A stretch of DNA of 44,396 nt from a virus. Shown in pieces: positions 5,257 through 13,383 of the stretch. The stretch is from the IMG/VR virus record IMGVR_UViG_3300025327_000057, positions 1 to 44,396 of that record; one strand, given 5' to 3'. The position numbers were made by a program, and so were the translations under genes. The notes beneath the pieces are model-generated. The model saw only the letters and a program-made list of their open reading frames with translations, ran no database searches and was not told the origin of the DNA. Position 1 is the first letter of the stretch. Each line of letters opens with the position of its first letter.

Positions 5257-6933
5257 GTGAGCAATACGCTTTTCTATGGTGACAACCTGGATATTCTGCG
5301 CGATCCTGGTTACTTCCCAGGCGAGTCTGTGGACCTGATCTACCTCGATCCGCCGTTCAACAGCAACCGCAGCTATAACGTGCTGTTCAAAGATGAGGGC
5401 GGGCAGGACAGCGAAGCGCAGATTACCGTTTTTGAGGATACCTGGCACTGGGGCGACGTGGCAGAACAAACCTACTATGAGTTGGCGATGCAGGCCCCGC
5501 CCCGCGTTTCGACGGCGATTGAGGCCCTGCGCGCGCTGATCGGCACGAACCAGATGATGGCCTATCTGGTCATGATGGCTGCGCGGCTGGTGGAGCTGCA
5601 CCGCGTTTTGAAGCCGACAGGGAGCCTATACCTGCACTGCGACCCGACGGCCAGCCATTATTTGAAAATCGTCCTGGATACGATTTTTGGGCCTGAGAAT
5701 TTTCGGAATGAGATCATCTGGAAGAGAACTACAGGTCGTAGCCACACTAACCAGGAAAGCAAGCGTTGGGGAGAGATGACCGACATCTTGCTTTTTTATT
5801 CACGTAGCCAGGAAACTCCGCTAAAGATGGTCTATCGCCCTAACGACCCTGAATACATCAAACAGCATTTTCGGCATAAAGACCCCGATGGAAGAATATA
5901 CCGTATTGACAACTTGGCAAGCCCATCACCGAGACCTAATTTAATGTATGAATATAAAGGCTACAAGCCGCCAGCGAAAGGATGGGCTATTTCGCGAGAG
6001 AAAATGGAACAGTGGGATCGAGAAGGGCGACTATACTTCCCCAAATCGAAAGAGAGCAGAATACAGCGAAAGAGATATTTAGATGAGTTACTTGGCGAGA
6101 CTGTTCAAAATCTATGGGATGATATTCCAGCGATTGGTTCCCAGGCTGCCGAACGCCTCAACTACCCCACCCAAAAACCCCTCTCCCTTCTCGAACGTAT
6201 TATTGAGGCGAGCAGCAGTCCGGGCGACATCGTATTAGACCCGTTCTGCGGCTGCGGAACGGCTATCGCCGCCGCCCACACCCTGGACCGCCACTGGATC
6301 GGGATCGACATCACGCATTTGAGCGTCGCGCTGATGAAATACCGCCTGCGCGACATGTTCGACCTCAAGCCCTACGTCGATTATGACGTGATCGGTGAAC
6401 CGGCAGACGTGCCCGGCGCGCAGCAGTTGGCCCACGAGGACCGCTTCCAGTTCCAGTTCTGGGCGCTGTCGCTGGTTCAGGCGCGGCCATTGGGCGGCGA
6501 GGTCGGCAGCCGGGAAGGGAAGCGCGGCAAGGATCGCGGGATTGATGGGGTGATCACCTTCGCTGACGACAACACTGGCAAAATGAAACGGGTGATCGTT
6601 CAGGTCAAGTCAGGACACGTCAAGAGCGGAGACGTGCGCGATCTGGTGGGCACAATGGAGCGGGAAAAGGCCGCCATGGGAGTCTTTATCACCCTCGAAG
6701 CGCCAAGCCGCGACATGAACACCGAAGCCGTCAGCGCCGGATACTACCACTCGCCCACCTGGAGCCGCGACTATCCCCGCGTCCAGATTTTGACCATTGA
6801 AGACCTGTTGGACGGCAGAGAGATCAACATGCCGCCTGCGCAAGGCACGTTCAAACGGGCGGGGCGAGTCACTAAAGGGCCGGAAACGGGTCAACTCGGA
6901 CTGTTTGACGAGGGAGAAGAACAGGACGGATAG
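5257..6933 (+). CDS. DNA methyltransferase fused to an Mrr-like nuclease domain
   Basis: 558 residues from the GTG at 5257 (AGGGA 8 nt before it); the frame is open from 5170 but that start has no ribosome-binding site. Residues 25-37 carry the N4/N6 amino-methyltransferase motif IV (LIYLDPPFNSN). Residues about 328-340 carry the AdoMet-binding motif (DPFCGCGTAIAAA), the order typical of beta-class enzymes. The middle part (about 5690-6170) is clearly more AT-rich than either side and probably holds the target recognition domain. The C-terminus has the Mrr/PD-(D/E)xK pattern (RGIDGVITF, then VIVQVKSG, residues about 427-452). It could modify phage DNA against host restriction; whether the nuclease domain cuts is unknown. 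Confidence 0.85.
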   Translation: MSNTLFYGDNLDILRDPGYFPGESVDLIYLDPPFNSNRSYNVLFKDEGGQDSEAQITVFEDTWHWGDVAEQTYYELAMQAPPRVSTAIEALRALIGTNQMMAYLVMMAARLVELHRVLKPTGSLYLHCDPTASHYLKIVLDTIFGPENFRNEIIWKRTTGRSHTNQESKRWGEMTDILLFYSRSQETPLKMVYRPNDPEYIKQHFRHKDPDGRIYRIDNLASPSPRPNLMYEYKGYKPPAKGWAISREKMEQWDREGRLYFPKSKESRIQRKRYLDELLGETVQNLWDDIPAIGSQAAERLNYPTQKPLSLLERIIEASSSPGDIVLDPFCGCGTAIAAAHTLDRHWIGIDITHLSVALMKYRLRDMFDLKPYVDYDVIGEPADVPGAQQLAHEDRFQFQFWALSLVQARPLGGEVGSREGKRGKDRGIDGVITFADDNTGKMKRVIVQVKSGHVKSGDVRDLVGTMEREKAAMGVFITLEAPSRDMNTEAVSAGYYHSPTWSRDYPRVQILTIEDLLDGREINMPPAQGTFKRAGRVTKGPETGQLGLFDEGEEQDG

Positions 6934-6987
6934 GGCTGCGCAAAAGTAGGGGGCCGCGCCGCTTTCAAGGGTCGCCTGCGGGACAAG

Positions 6988-7005
6988 GTCAACAAGGGGG
7001 TTGAC
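6988..7005 (+). promoter_or_regulatory. Hairpin presenting the ribosome-binding site in its loop
   Basis: GTCAAC (6988-6993) pairs with GTTGAC (7000-7005), leaving AAGGGG in the loop, directly before the ATG at 7008. Confidence 0.4.
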
Positions 7006-7007
7006 GC

Positions 7008-7157
7008 ATGTCAGACTGGCTCAGACGGCGCGCCGGGAAGCGCGAGTCAGAGCGCATGAGCACGCGGACCTGCACGGCGATTGTGATTCTCTACTGGCTG
7101 GTGCTGCTGGTGATCGTGCTGATTGCGGACGGGGCGATTTGGCGCTGGCTATTCTGA
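7008..7157 (+). CDS. 49-residue single-span membrane protein
   Basis: ATG after AAGGGGG. The first 24 residues are basic and polar (SDWLRRRAGKRESERMSTR). A single hydrophobic span follows (AIVILYWLVLLVIVLIADG), then a short Trp-rich tail (AIWRWLF). The positive N-terminus predicts N-in topology. It is the last gene of the plus-strand cassette, facing the late minus-strand genes. Size and shape would allow a small holin, antiholin or other membrane-active phage peptide, but nothing proves this. Confidence 0.6.
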   Translation: MSDWLRRRAGKRESERMSTRTCTAIVILYWLVLLVIVLIADGAIWRWLF

Positions 7158-7174
7158 TCGTCCTGGGATGACGG

Positions 7175-7405
7175 TTAGTTCCAGCCTTCCAACTGGATGA
7201 ACTCATGAAAACCGCACTTCTCGGTTGGGCAAACGACGCTGGGCTGCACCATGCCCTCAGCGTCGATCTCGTGATCGATCAGCACTGCTGTCTTTCCGCA
7301 TTTCGGGCACGTAAACGAGGCGCTGCGGCCACCGGTGGAGAGTGTGAGGCCCTTCCATGTACCGGGCGCATACTCGTTATTCTGAGGGTAGCTGCGCGCG
7401 GTCAT
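7175..7405 (-). CDS. Small zinc-ribbon hypothetical protein
   Basis: 76 residues from the ATG at 7405, which overlaps the preceding stop as ATGA and follows GGAGG at 5 nt; a GTG at 7417 is possible. A zinc-ribbon pattern is visible: CPKCGKTAVLID, then CPTEKCGFHEF (C-x2-C and C-x4-C). It is the last gene of the long minus-strand late unit, directly after the lipoprotein gene, with which it is translationally coupled. Function unknown. Confidence 0.65.
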   Translation of the reverse strand: MTARSYPQNNEYAPGTWKGLTLSTGGRSASFTCPKCGKTAVLIDHEIDAEGMVQPSVVCPTEKCGFHEFIQLEGWN

Positions 7406-8892
7406 GACTGCCTCCACGCCTGGATAAACGCCCGCGCCGCTTCTGCCATCCGCCCGTTCATGCTATATCCGAACCACTGGCCCGCCGTCCACCAGGCTGT
7501 CATCTCGATAAACGTGTCCTGCGCGAGCGCCAGGTGGAACTCGACAAAATCGCTCAGGTCGAACTCGCCGCCTGCGCCGGTGCCGACCTCGGTGGCGCAA
7601 AACGGAATGTTGGCGTAGCGCCGGTCGACGGCCATCATCCAGCGGCGGATCAGCCGGTGCCGGAAGCCGAGCCAGATGCCGCTGTCCACGACGCGGACCC
7701 CCGGCGTCACCGCATAAGCGTGATACCCGAAGCACGCGCCTGTCTCCAGGATAGCGTCCAGCACGGGACCGATGCGCGCGATCTCGTCCTGGTTCCAATA
7801 CCCCGGCCCTTGCGTGGGAAAAATGAGATGCAGCCCGGCGGCATGAGCGCGAGTCAGCAACCGCACGCCGTAGACGTTGAACCACGCCAGGTCCTCTTGA
7901 TACGGGCATTCATTGTCGGCTTCGAGGTAGGTGGTGCCCAGGCCCCGCGACAGCGCGATCAGAAAGTCCGCGCGCCGATCCGCTTCCTTAACCGGGTCCT
8001 TCGTCATGTCCGCGCAGTCGCCATACGACCAGGGGCGATAGTACCCCAGACCGCCGCGCGCCTGGGCCTCGCGCCACGCCATGTCCTCAACCGACTTGAC
8101 CGCCGGGCATATCTCCCCGCCGACCAGCGCGTCGAGCGCCAGCCTCAGATCAGGCAGATCGACGCCCGGCGTCTTGGTGTGAAATCCGACGCAGAGGCTG
8201 TAGGCCACCGCGTCGGGCGGTATCTCCAGCCACGTCGGCCAGCCGGGAACCTCCTGCGGCGAGCAAAACTCGGCATAATCGGAGAGCGCTCGCGCCCACC
8301 AGCGGCCCCACAGCGCGTCGTAGAACGCGATCCAGCGCGGCGGCTGCCCGTTGGGGGAGAGGCGCGCCCAGACGTAAGTCTGCCGGTCGGGATCACCTGG
8401 TACCGGCGGCTCCTCATAGGCCGCGAAGACCTGCACCTCGGTATTATACGCCAGAGCGTAAGGCGGTATGGCACTCAGCGGGTAGCCGGTGCCGGGCCCG
8501 GTCCGCACGCGGATGTTCTGAACGTCCCCCGATCCGGTCAGCAGGCGGCAGCCTGGCCCTGGAATCAGCGTTGGCAGCGGAATCACGGTCGGGACCGGGG
8601 TGGTCTCCTGGGTCGGAGTCGCGTCCGGCGGAACGGGAGTGATCGTCGGCGAGGGCATCGTCGTCGCGGTTGTTACCGGCGGCGGGCTGGCCGTCGCTGT
8701 GGACGACGGCGTTGGCGTGTCCGTCGCTGTCTGAAGAGTAGGAGCAAGAGTCCAGGTGACATAGCGGGCTTCCCCTTCGCAGCGTCCTGTCGCTTCGTCG
8801 CATTCCCATGTGAATGCGACGTTGCCGCAGGCGGCCAGGAGGATCGCCAATGCGACCATCATGATGAGCAAGACAAGAGGCGGTGTTTTCAC
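7402..8892 (-). CDS. Secreted lipoprotein: SH3-like domain plus glycoside-hydrolase-like domain
   Basis: 496 residues, GTG start. A lipoprotein signal peptide ends in LLAAC with the lipid-accepting Cys at residue 22. A Thr/Pro/Ser-rich linker (about residues 55-110) is followed by an SH3-like segment (NIRVRTGPGTGYP, about 125-175). The rest (about 225-496) reads like a TIM-barrel glycoside hydrolase: Trp/Tyr-rich with YLEADNECPY, GPGYWNQDEIARIG and CATEVGTGAGG, the Glu residues being candidate catalytic acids. I cannot name the GH family. Its place at the end of the late unit fits a cell-wall-degrading or host-surface enzyme. Membrane anchoring is odd for an endolysin, so a lysogenic-conversion or superinfection role is also possible. 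Confidence 0.7.
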   Translation of the reverse strand: MKTPPLVLLIMMVALAILLAACGNVAFTWECDEATGRCEGEARYVTWTLAPTLQTATDTPTPSSTATASPPPVTTATTMPSPTITPVPPDATPTQETTPVPTVIPLPTLIPGPGCRLLTGSGDVQNIRVRTGPGTGYPLSAIPPYALAYNTEVQVFAAYEEPPVPGDPDRQTYVWARLSPNGQPPRWIAFYDALWGRWWARALSDYAEFCSPQEVPGWPTWLEIPPDAVAYSLCVGFHTKTPGVDLPDLRLALDALVGGEICPAVKSVEDMAWREAQARGGLGYYRPWSYGDCADMTKDPVKEADRRADFLIALSRGLGTTYLEADNECPYQEDLAWFNVYGVRLLTRAHAAGLHLIFPTQGPGYWNQDEIARIGPVLDAILETGACFGYHAYAVTPGVRVVDSGIWLGFRHRLIRRWMMAVDRRYANIPFCATEVGTGAGGEFDLSDFVEFHLALAQDTFIEMTAWWTAGQWFGYSMNGRMAEAARAFIQAWRQS

Positions 8893-8907
8893 CCGATGCG
8901 GTTCTCC

Positions 8908-9195
8908 TTAGACGACACTATGTTCAATCTCGAATTCTTCTTGCTCAGCGCCATCCGGGCCTGTAGTGATGAACTGGATACCCCATTTGCCGCCTATCGG
9001 GAAGTACAAGTCAACGTAGTAGATTCCCGTGTCCGCTTTCTTCAATGGCGTATCAGTCGGATAGGTATAGGTCACGGTAGCCGCATAAGGCGCTTTATAC
9101 TTAAACTGGATCGTGGTCGGATCGACAATCGTTCCTGCCGAATTGCGCACCTCACAGACCAGATGCCGCGTTACTCCCCACGCAAATTTACTCAT
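8908..9195 (-). CDS. Small virion-associated protein, Ig-like beta fold likely
   Basis: 95 residues, ATG overlapping the preceding TGA. A beta-rich sequence (HLVCEVRNSAGTIVDPTTIQ, then KADTGIYYVDLYFP, then GKWGIQFITTG) is typical of Ig-like domains in phage decoration or tail accessory proteins, especially the alternating strands and TGIYYVD motif. It sits after the large tail fibre gene, so it may be a fibre-associated or baseplate accessory subunit. Exact role unknown. Confidence 0.6.
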   Translation of the reverse strand: MSKFAWGVTRHLVCEVRNSAGTIVDPTTIQFKYKAPYAATVTYTYPTDTPLKKADTGIYYVDLYFPIGGKWGIQFITTGPDGAEQEEFEIEHSVV

Positions 9196-9404
9196 AGTTC
9201 GTCCCCTGTGATGGTAATTTGCGCAGTCAGTTCGGATGTCAAGGTGAGAATGGGAATGTCGCTTGACGTGATGGAGAGAACCGCCAGCGGTGTGTTCATA
9301 ATCGTAAGGGAGGCATAGTCCTCTGCGCCCGCGTCACCCGATTTCGGGCTGAACGATTGCGGCTTCGCGGGAATGCTGAATACGCCTAGTGTCGAGACGG
9401 CCAT
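9192..9404 (-). CDS. Small hypothetical virion-region protein
   Basis: 70 residues, ATG start, coupled to the following gene by ATGA. Composition is Ser/Thr/Leu-rich with short strands (SLTIMNTPLAVLSITSSD). No motif is recognised. It lies 4 nt after the stop of the tail fibre gene. Likely a structural or fibre accessory protein by position only. Confidence 0.55.
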   Translation of the reverse strand: MAVSTLGVFSIPAKPQSFSPKSGDAGAEDYASLTIMNTPLAVLSITSSDIPILTLTSELTAQITITGDEL

Positions 9405-9408
9405 AGGC

Positions 9409-12084
9409 TCACACGATAATGAATGTATCGCCCGCGATGGGCGCTTCGGTCACGGCGACAAAGACCAGCTTCTTCGACGCGCCCACGTAATCCGTGATGG
9501 CCGTCGCCTGCCGCAGCAGCGCGCCACCGGTCCAGATCAGCGTCCGCCCGTTGTAGTGATCGTCCGTCGCTTCGGTCAGGTCCGTCGTCATCTCCATCGT
9601 GGAGAGCGTCCCTGTGACCGCCGCCCCGGTTTCCATCGAGAGCGCGCCGAGTTCGAGCTTGTCCGCGGCGGGGGCGCTGCCGGAGATCGCGACAGCATCC
9701 GAATTCATGCGACCACCCACTAGGGCCGTAGGCAATCGGGTTTGAATATCATCCAGGTCCGCTTGCGCGGTGCTGAGCGCCGCCGCTGTTGCCAGGCCAC
9801 TCTGAATCTCGGTCACGGCGTCCGCCGCCAGTCCCGCTGCGTTCAGGCCCATCAGATCGCCCGGAGCCGCGCGCGTCGAGGTCGCTACGTCCGCATTATC
9901 CAGCTTCGCCGCCCGTGCCCCGGTATAATCGGCGTTGCTCACTGCGGTGGCCGCCAGCGCCGCGCCGTTCGTGCCGCGCTCCGTCTGGCGAATCTCAGTA
10001 TAGAAGCTGCGCCCAGTGGCATCTGTCACCTCAAAGTCATTTGTTGCGACGGTGATTTTCTGCCCCTTGAACGTGATGCGGATGCTATCGCCCTCGGCGT
10101 AACCCGTCCCAACATCGAACACCTCATCGAAGTACACCAGTCCGGCAGCTTCCGAACAGGCGGCGTCGGTCACAATGGCCGTCCAGGACGTTGCGCCAAT
10201 CGCCTTGCGGTCAATGCTGATGGTGCCAGGCGTAATCTCTGCTGTCGTGGGCAGATCGTCTATGGCATTGGTCAACATCAGGCCCAAGCGCCAGGACGCG
10301 GTATTGGCGAGGTCGATGGAAATGGGAATGTTCGGAACGACATTTAGGATGTCAGTGATTGAACCGCCACCCCCCGTTATCCAGGCCACATCGCCGCGAT
10401 CCCGGATGGCTTGCAGACTGTCTGTGGCGCGGTCATAAACCGCCGCGCCATCGTCCATCATCTGATCGAGATAGGTGCCTGCCGGGATCGCCGGAATGCC
10501 CGTTGCTGTTCCCGCGATATGGTCGAGGTTGTGAACCACCAGCGCATCGTCCACTTCGCTTTCTACCTGAGCGTCCCAGGCTGCATTCCAGGGCACGGCA
10601 GTCAGACCCGCTCCCGCTACGCCGATGTCATCCGTCTGCCCCCCGATAGTTTGCAACTGCCCGCCCGTGGCCGCGACCTTCGTGCCATCCACGCCCAGCG
10701 CGTCGCGGATTTGATTGCGCTCTCCCGCGCTCCAATCCGTAGCCCCCGCGCCCGGCGCTTCTAGCGCTGCCGACCGCAGGATGATATAGGTATGGCCTGC
10801 CGCCACCGCCTGCGTGAATGCGCTGGCGACGGTGAGCGTGTCTGTCGCCGGGTCAAACGCCGAGATGCGCCGCGCCTGCCCGACCGCCGGTCCGCTCGTC
10901 ATGACCACAATCGACCCGGCCCAGTAGTCCGTGTCCGCTTCAGTACGCTCGGCGTCTACGATGGTCGTGGTCGAGCCGGAATCCGCCGTGCCGCTGGCCG
11001 CCTTGATAATCTTATCCGCCGCATCCTGCGCCAGCGCGTCGGCGTCAATCGCGCCGGTGGCAATCCCCGCTGCCGTGATCGCGTTCGCCGCGACTGCGCC
11101 CACACTGCTATCCATCCTGCCGCCCACCAATGCAGCGGGCAGACGGGTTTGAATATCGTCGGTATCAGACTGGACCGTCGCGAGCGCAGCGCTAGTCGCC
11201 AGCCCGCTTTGAATCTCCGTCACGGTATCGGCGGCTAATGCTGCCGCTGTCATCACGTCGGCTGCCATCGCGCCCACACTAGCGTCGATCCGCCCTGACA
11301 CCAGCGCCGCAGGAATCCGGGTCTGGAGATTGTCCGTATCGGCCTGGACCGCAGCCACGTCCGCGCTCACGCTTGCCCCCCCCGGAGCGCCCAACCGCGC
11401 AAAGCTGTCACCCGTTTGCGGCGTGTTGCCGGTATAGGTGGTCAGGGTATCGGTCAACACGACGCCCTGCACTTTATTGGTGGCTGGATCGTAGCCCTCG
11501 TCCGCAAAGTCTTTGAGGTCGGTCGCCGATTGCGCTGCCCCGCCGAGGTGAGTCACGTCTACCTCTGGCACGCCCGCGACAGTCGGCGTCGCCGCCGCCG
11601 TGCCCAGCCAGTGGGTCACATCCACTTCCGGCACACCTGCTACTGTAGGCGCGGCGACTGCCGACCCATTCCACTGCGCGACGTTCACGGCCTGATTTGC
11701 GGTGATCTCTGCGCCCCCCGTAGCATCCACGTCGATGCCGCGCCCACTCACGACCGGGAAGGCCAGATCGTCGACCTGCCGCACCGACGTGGCAATGTCG
11801 ATGATCAGATCGCACCATTCCGCGCCTGCCGCGTCCGCAAAAATAATCGAGATGCGATCCCCGTTCATTTCGCCCGCCGACAGCGCCACCTTGACGCGCT
11901 TGGTAAAATCGGCGTCCACGACCGGCAGCGTTGCCAGGTTGTTCGGTGCGCCGTCATCAATCGCTACCTTGACATCGTCCGCCGCCAGCGTGGGGCTGAC
12001 CTGCAAGATTTTGGTGTTCGCTTGCGACACGAGGCCGACGTAAAAGGTGAACGCGGTGTTTTTCTTCGGCGGCGAGCTTGGCAT
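9409..12084 (-). CDS. Long tail fibre / appendage protein with internal repeats
   Basis: 891 residues; the ATG lies 1 nt after the previous stop, with GGAGG in that gene's last codons. The N-terminal domain (about 1-110) resembles an Ig-like module and reappears in looser form near residues 570-660. Between them are repeated units containing EIQSGLAT, DDIQTRLPAALVGGRM and similar, a pattern found in fibre and collar proteins of many tailed phages. Two copies of VAGVPEVDVTH lie near residues 145-180. Low-complexity Ala/Asp/Thr-rich stretches suggest a trimeric fibrous shaft. Likely involved in host attachment; receptor unknown. Confidence 0.75.
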   Translation of the reverse strand: MPSSPPKKNTAFTFYVGLVSQANTKILQVSPTLAADDVKVAIDDGAPNNLATLPVVDADFTKRVKVALSAGEMNGDRISIIFADAAGAEWCDLIIDIATSVRQVDDLAFPVVSGRGIDVDATGGAEITANQAVNVAQWNGSAVAAPTVAGVPEVDVTHWLGTAAATPTVAGVPEVDVTHLGGAAQSATDLKDFADEGYDPATNKVQGVVLTDTLTTYTGNTPQTGDSFARLGAPGGASVSADVAAVQADTDNLQTRIPAALVSGRIDASVGAMAADVMTAAALAADTVTEIQSGLATSAALATVQSDTDDIQTRLPAALVGGRMDSSVGAVAANAITAAGIATGAIDADALAQDAADKIIKAASGTADSGSTTTIVDAERTEADTDYWAGSIVVMTSGPAVGQARRISAFDPATDTLTVASAFTQAVAAGHTYIILRSAALEAPGAGATDWSAGERNQIRDALGVDGTKVAATGGQLQTIGGQTDDIGVAGAGLTAVPWNAAWDAQVESEVDDALVVHNLDHIAGTATGIPAIPAGTYLDQMMDDGAAVYDRATDSLQAIRDRGDVAWITGGGGSITDILNVVPNIPISIDLANTASWRLGLMLTNAIDDLPTTAEITPGTISIDRKAIGATSWTAIVTDAACSEAAGLVYFDEVFDVGTGYAEGDSIRITFKGQKITVATNDFEVTDATGRSFYTEIRQTERGTNGAALAATAVSNADYTGARAAKLDNADVATSTRAAPGDLMGLNAAGLAADAVTEIQSGLATAAALSTAQADLDDIQTRLPTALVGGRMNSDAVAISGSAPAADKLELGALSMETGAAVTGTLSTMEMTTDLTEATDDHYNGRTLIWTGGALLRQATAITDYVGASKKLVFVAVTEAPIAGDTFIIV
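9705..11365 (-). repeat. Diverged repeat units within the tail fibre gene
   Basis: Copies at about 9705-9850, 11100-11240 and 11265-11350 (last partial) share GGGTTTGAATATCRTC-like and TGAATCTC-GTCACGG-like strings. They encode the EIQSGLAT / DDIQTRLP units. The two short VAGVPEVDVTH repeats lie at about 11550-11640. Confidence 0.65.
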
Positions 12085-12085
12085 C

Positions 12086-12673
12086 TTATCCTCCCGACAC
12101 GATCACCATATCGGTATCTAAAACCAGTTTGGTCGCCCGATTGTCTGTCACCGGATTGCTGATGGTGATGCTGGGCACCACATCCATCGTCACCGCCCAA
12201 TCGGGGCTGGTGAAGCGGAAGTCGATCACGTCCCCATCCGCCAGATCGGTCTGCACGAACCGCAATCCGCATTCGGTCTCGCTGCATCCTGACGCCGCAA
12301 TGTCATTTTGAACGCCCCCTGAAAGGCCATCTTCCGTGCACCCGTCACCGCTGCTCTCGAAGGTCCCTATGCCGCTCAGCCGCTTGGTGGCATCCTGCCC
12401 GTTGGTGAAGGCGACGGCGGCGACGGCTCTCACATTCGCCGACGACGTGGTGATCGCCGTCCACGCCCCCGCGTTCTTCCGGTACTCAAACTGGGCATCC
12501 GTGTTGCCTGCTGCCGTGCCGCCCTTCTCCTGCTCGTTGAAGCGCAGCAGGAATACCGCCCAGGCCCACGTATGGCTGGGGTTGACATCCTCGGCGGCGT
12601 ACCAGCCATGCGTGCTCTCGGCCAGTTCGTCCACGCCAAAACGGAAATGATCGCCACGCAGATCGACGGCCAT
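12086..12673 (-). CDS. Virion-associated hypothetical protein
   Basis: 195 residues, ATG start. It has many aromatic residues and beta-strand patterns (YAAEDVNPSHTWAWAVFLLR, then WTAITTSSANVRA). The cluster CTEDGLSGG / SGCSETECGL holds four Cys residues that could form disulfides. The VFLLRFNEQ and FTNGQDATKRL region resembles phage tail or fibre accessory proteins only generally. Located between fibre and putative lysis genes. Function unknown. Confidence 0.6.
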   Translation of the reverse strand: MAVDLRGDHFRFGVDELAESTHGWYAAEDVNPSHTWAWAVFLLRFNEQEKGGTAAGNTDAQFEYRKNAGAWTAITTSSANVRAVAAVAFTNGQDATKRLSGIGTFESSGDGCTEDGLSGGVQNDIAASGCSETECGLRFVQTDLADGDVIDFRFTSPDWAVTMDVVPSITISNPVTDNRATKLVLDTDMVIVSGG

Positions 12674-12688
12674 TTACAATCCCCTTCT

Positions 12689-12970
12689 TTAGACTGTCGG
12701 CACGATCCAATCCATCAGGTTGCCGAAGTTGGTATCGGCGGCCAGTTCCGATACGGCTCCGGCCACCAGGTTGTACAGCTCGTCCCCTTTGCCCGCCATC
12801 ACGCCGAATTGCGTCTCGATGTTGGTGTACGTCACCCCATCCGTCATGTTATCCATCAGGTCTTTGATCGCGGCGAGCCTGGCCTGGTTGTCACGCAGCG
12901 CTTCGACCACGCGCAGGAGATCGGCCCCCTGCTGTTTGCTGCGATCCACGGTGATGTAATTGACTGGCAT
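12689..12970 (-). CDS. Small helical hypothetical protein of the tail region
   Basis: 93 residues, ATG start after GGAGACACGTC. It is helical (ADLLRVVEALRDNQARLAAI, then KDLMDNM). Small helical proteins of this kind are often seen next to tail genes, but the role is not clear. It lies 15 nt upstream of 12086-12673, in the same late unit. Confidence 0.6.
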   Translation of the reverse strand: MPVNYITVDRSKQQGADLLRVVEALRDNQARLAAIKDLMDNMTDGVTYTNIETQFGVMAGKGDELYNLVAGAVSELAADTNFGNLMDWIVPTV

Positions 12971-13005
12971 TGACGTGTCTCCTGTGTGTGTTGTTTATTC
13001 GACTG

Positions 13006-13383
13006 TTATCCGATGTTGTTCTCCGGCGCGGTTTCGCCCTTCGGTAATCCTTCCGTTGGGGGCACGCCGTCGGTCAGCGCGGCAACTTCCATGATCGCCG
13101 TCCGCAGGGCCGTCAGAACTGCCGGGTGAGAAAACAGCGCCTTGACCAGCGTGTCACTATCCTCATCAATAAGCGTTCCCGCTGCCTCGATCAACTGGTG
13201 TGCGGGACTCAACGCCGGACCGTAGGGGGCCAGCGCGACATCTGCGCGGGTCACGAGGGCGCGGGCGAGCGGGTCCAGTAGCGCCGCCACGTCGCCGAGC
13301 TTCTTGCCGAAATAGGCGAAGACGGACAGCGCGGCGATGCCGAGCAGTCCCAGGACCAGGATGATCAACTCAGTTTGGTTCAT
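13006..13383 (-). CDS. Small membrane protein, holin candidate
   Basis: 125 residues from the ATG at 13383 (AGGAAGGA upstream); the open frame reaches 13536 but those codons lie in the previous gene. One hydrophobic span at the N-terminus (ELIILVLGLLGIAALSVFAYFG) is followed by helical, partly amphipathic sequence and an acidic C-terminus (TAPENNIG). One-span holins of the LLH type look similar. Its start overlaps the end of the other N-anchored protein, 13370-14083, by 14 nt. The holin assignment is by shape and position only. Confidence 0.55.
   Translation of the reverse strand: MNQTELIILVLGLLGIAALSVFAYFGKKLGDVAALLDPLARALVTRADVALAPYGPALSPAHQLIEAAGTLIDEDSDTLVKALFSHPAVLTALRTAIMEVAALTDGVPPTEGLPKGETAPENNIG

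Noticed and set aside
7534-9318. Long plus-strand open frame opposite the lipoprotein gene
   Set aside because: It is a GC-driven shadow: Arg/Gln-rich without motifs, while the minus-strand frame has a signal peptide, linker and domains.
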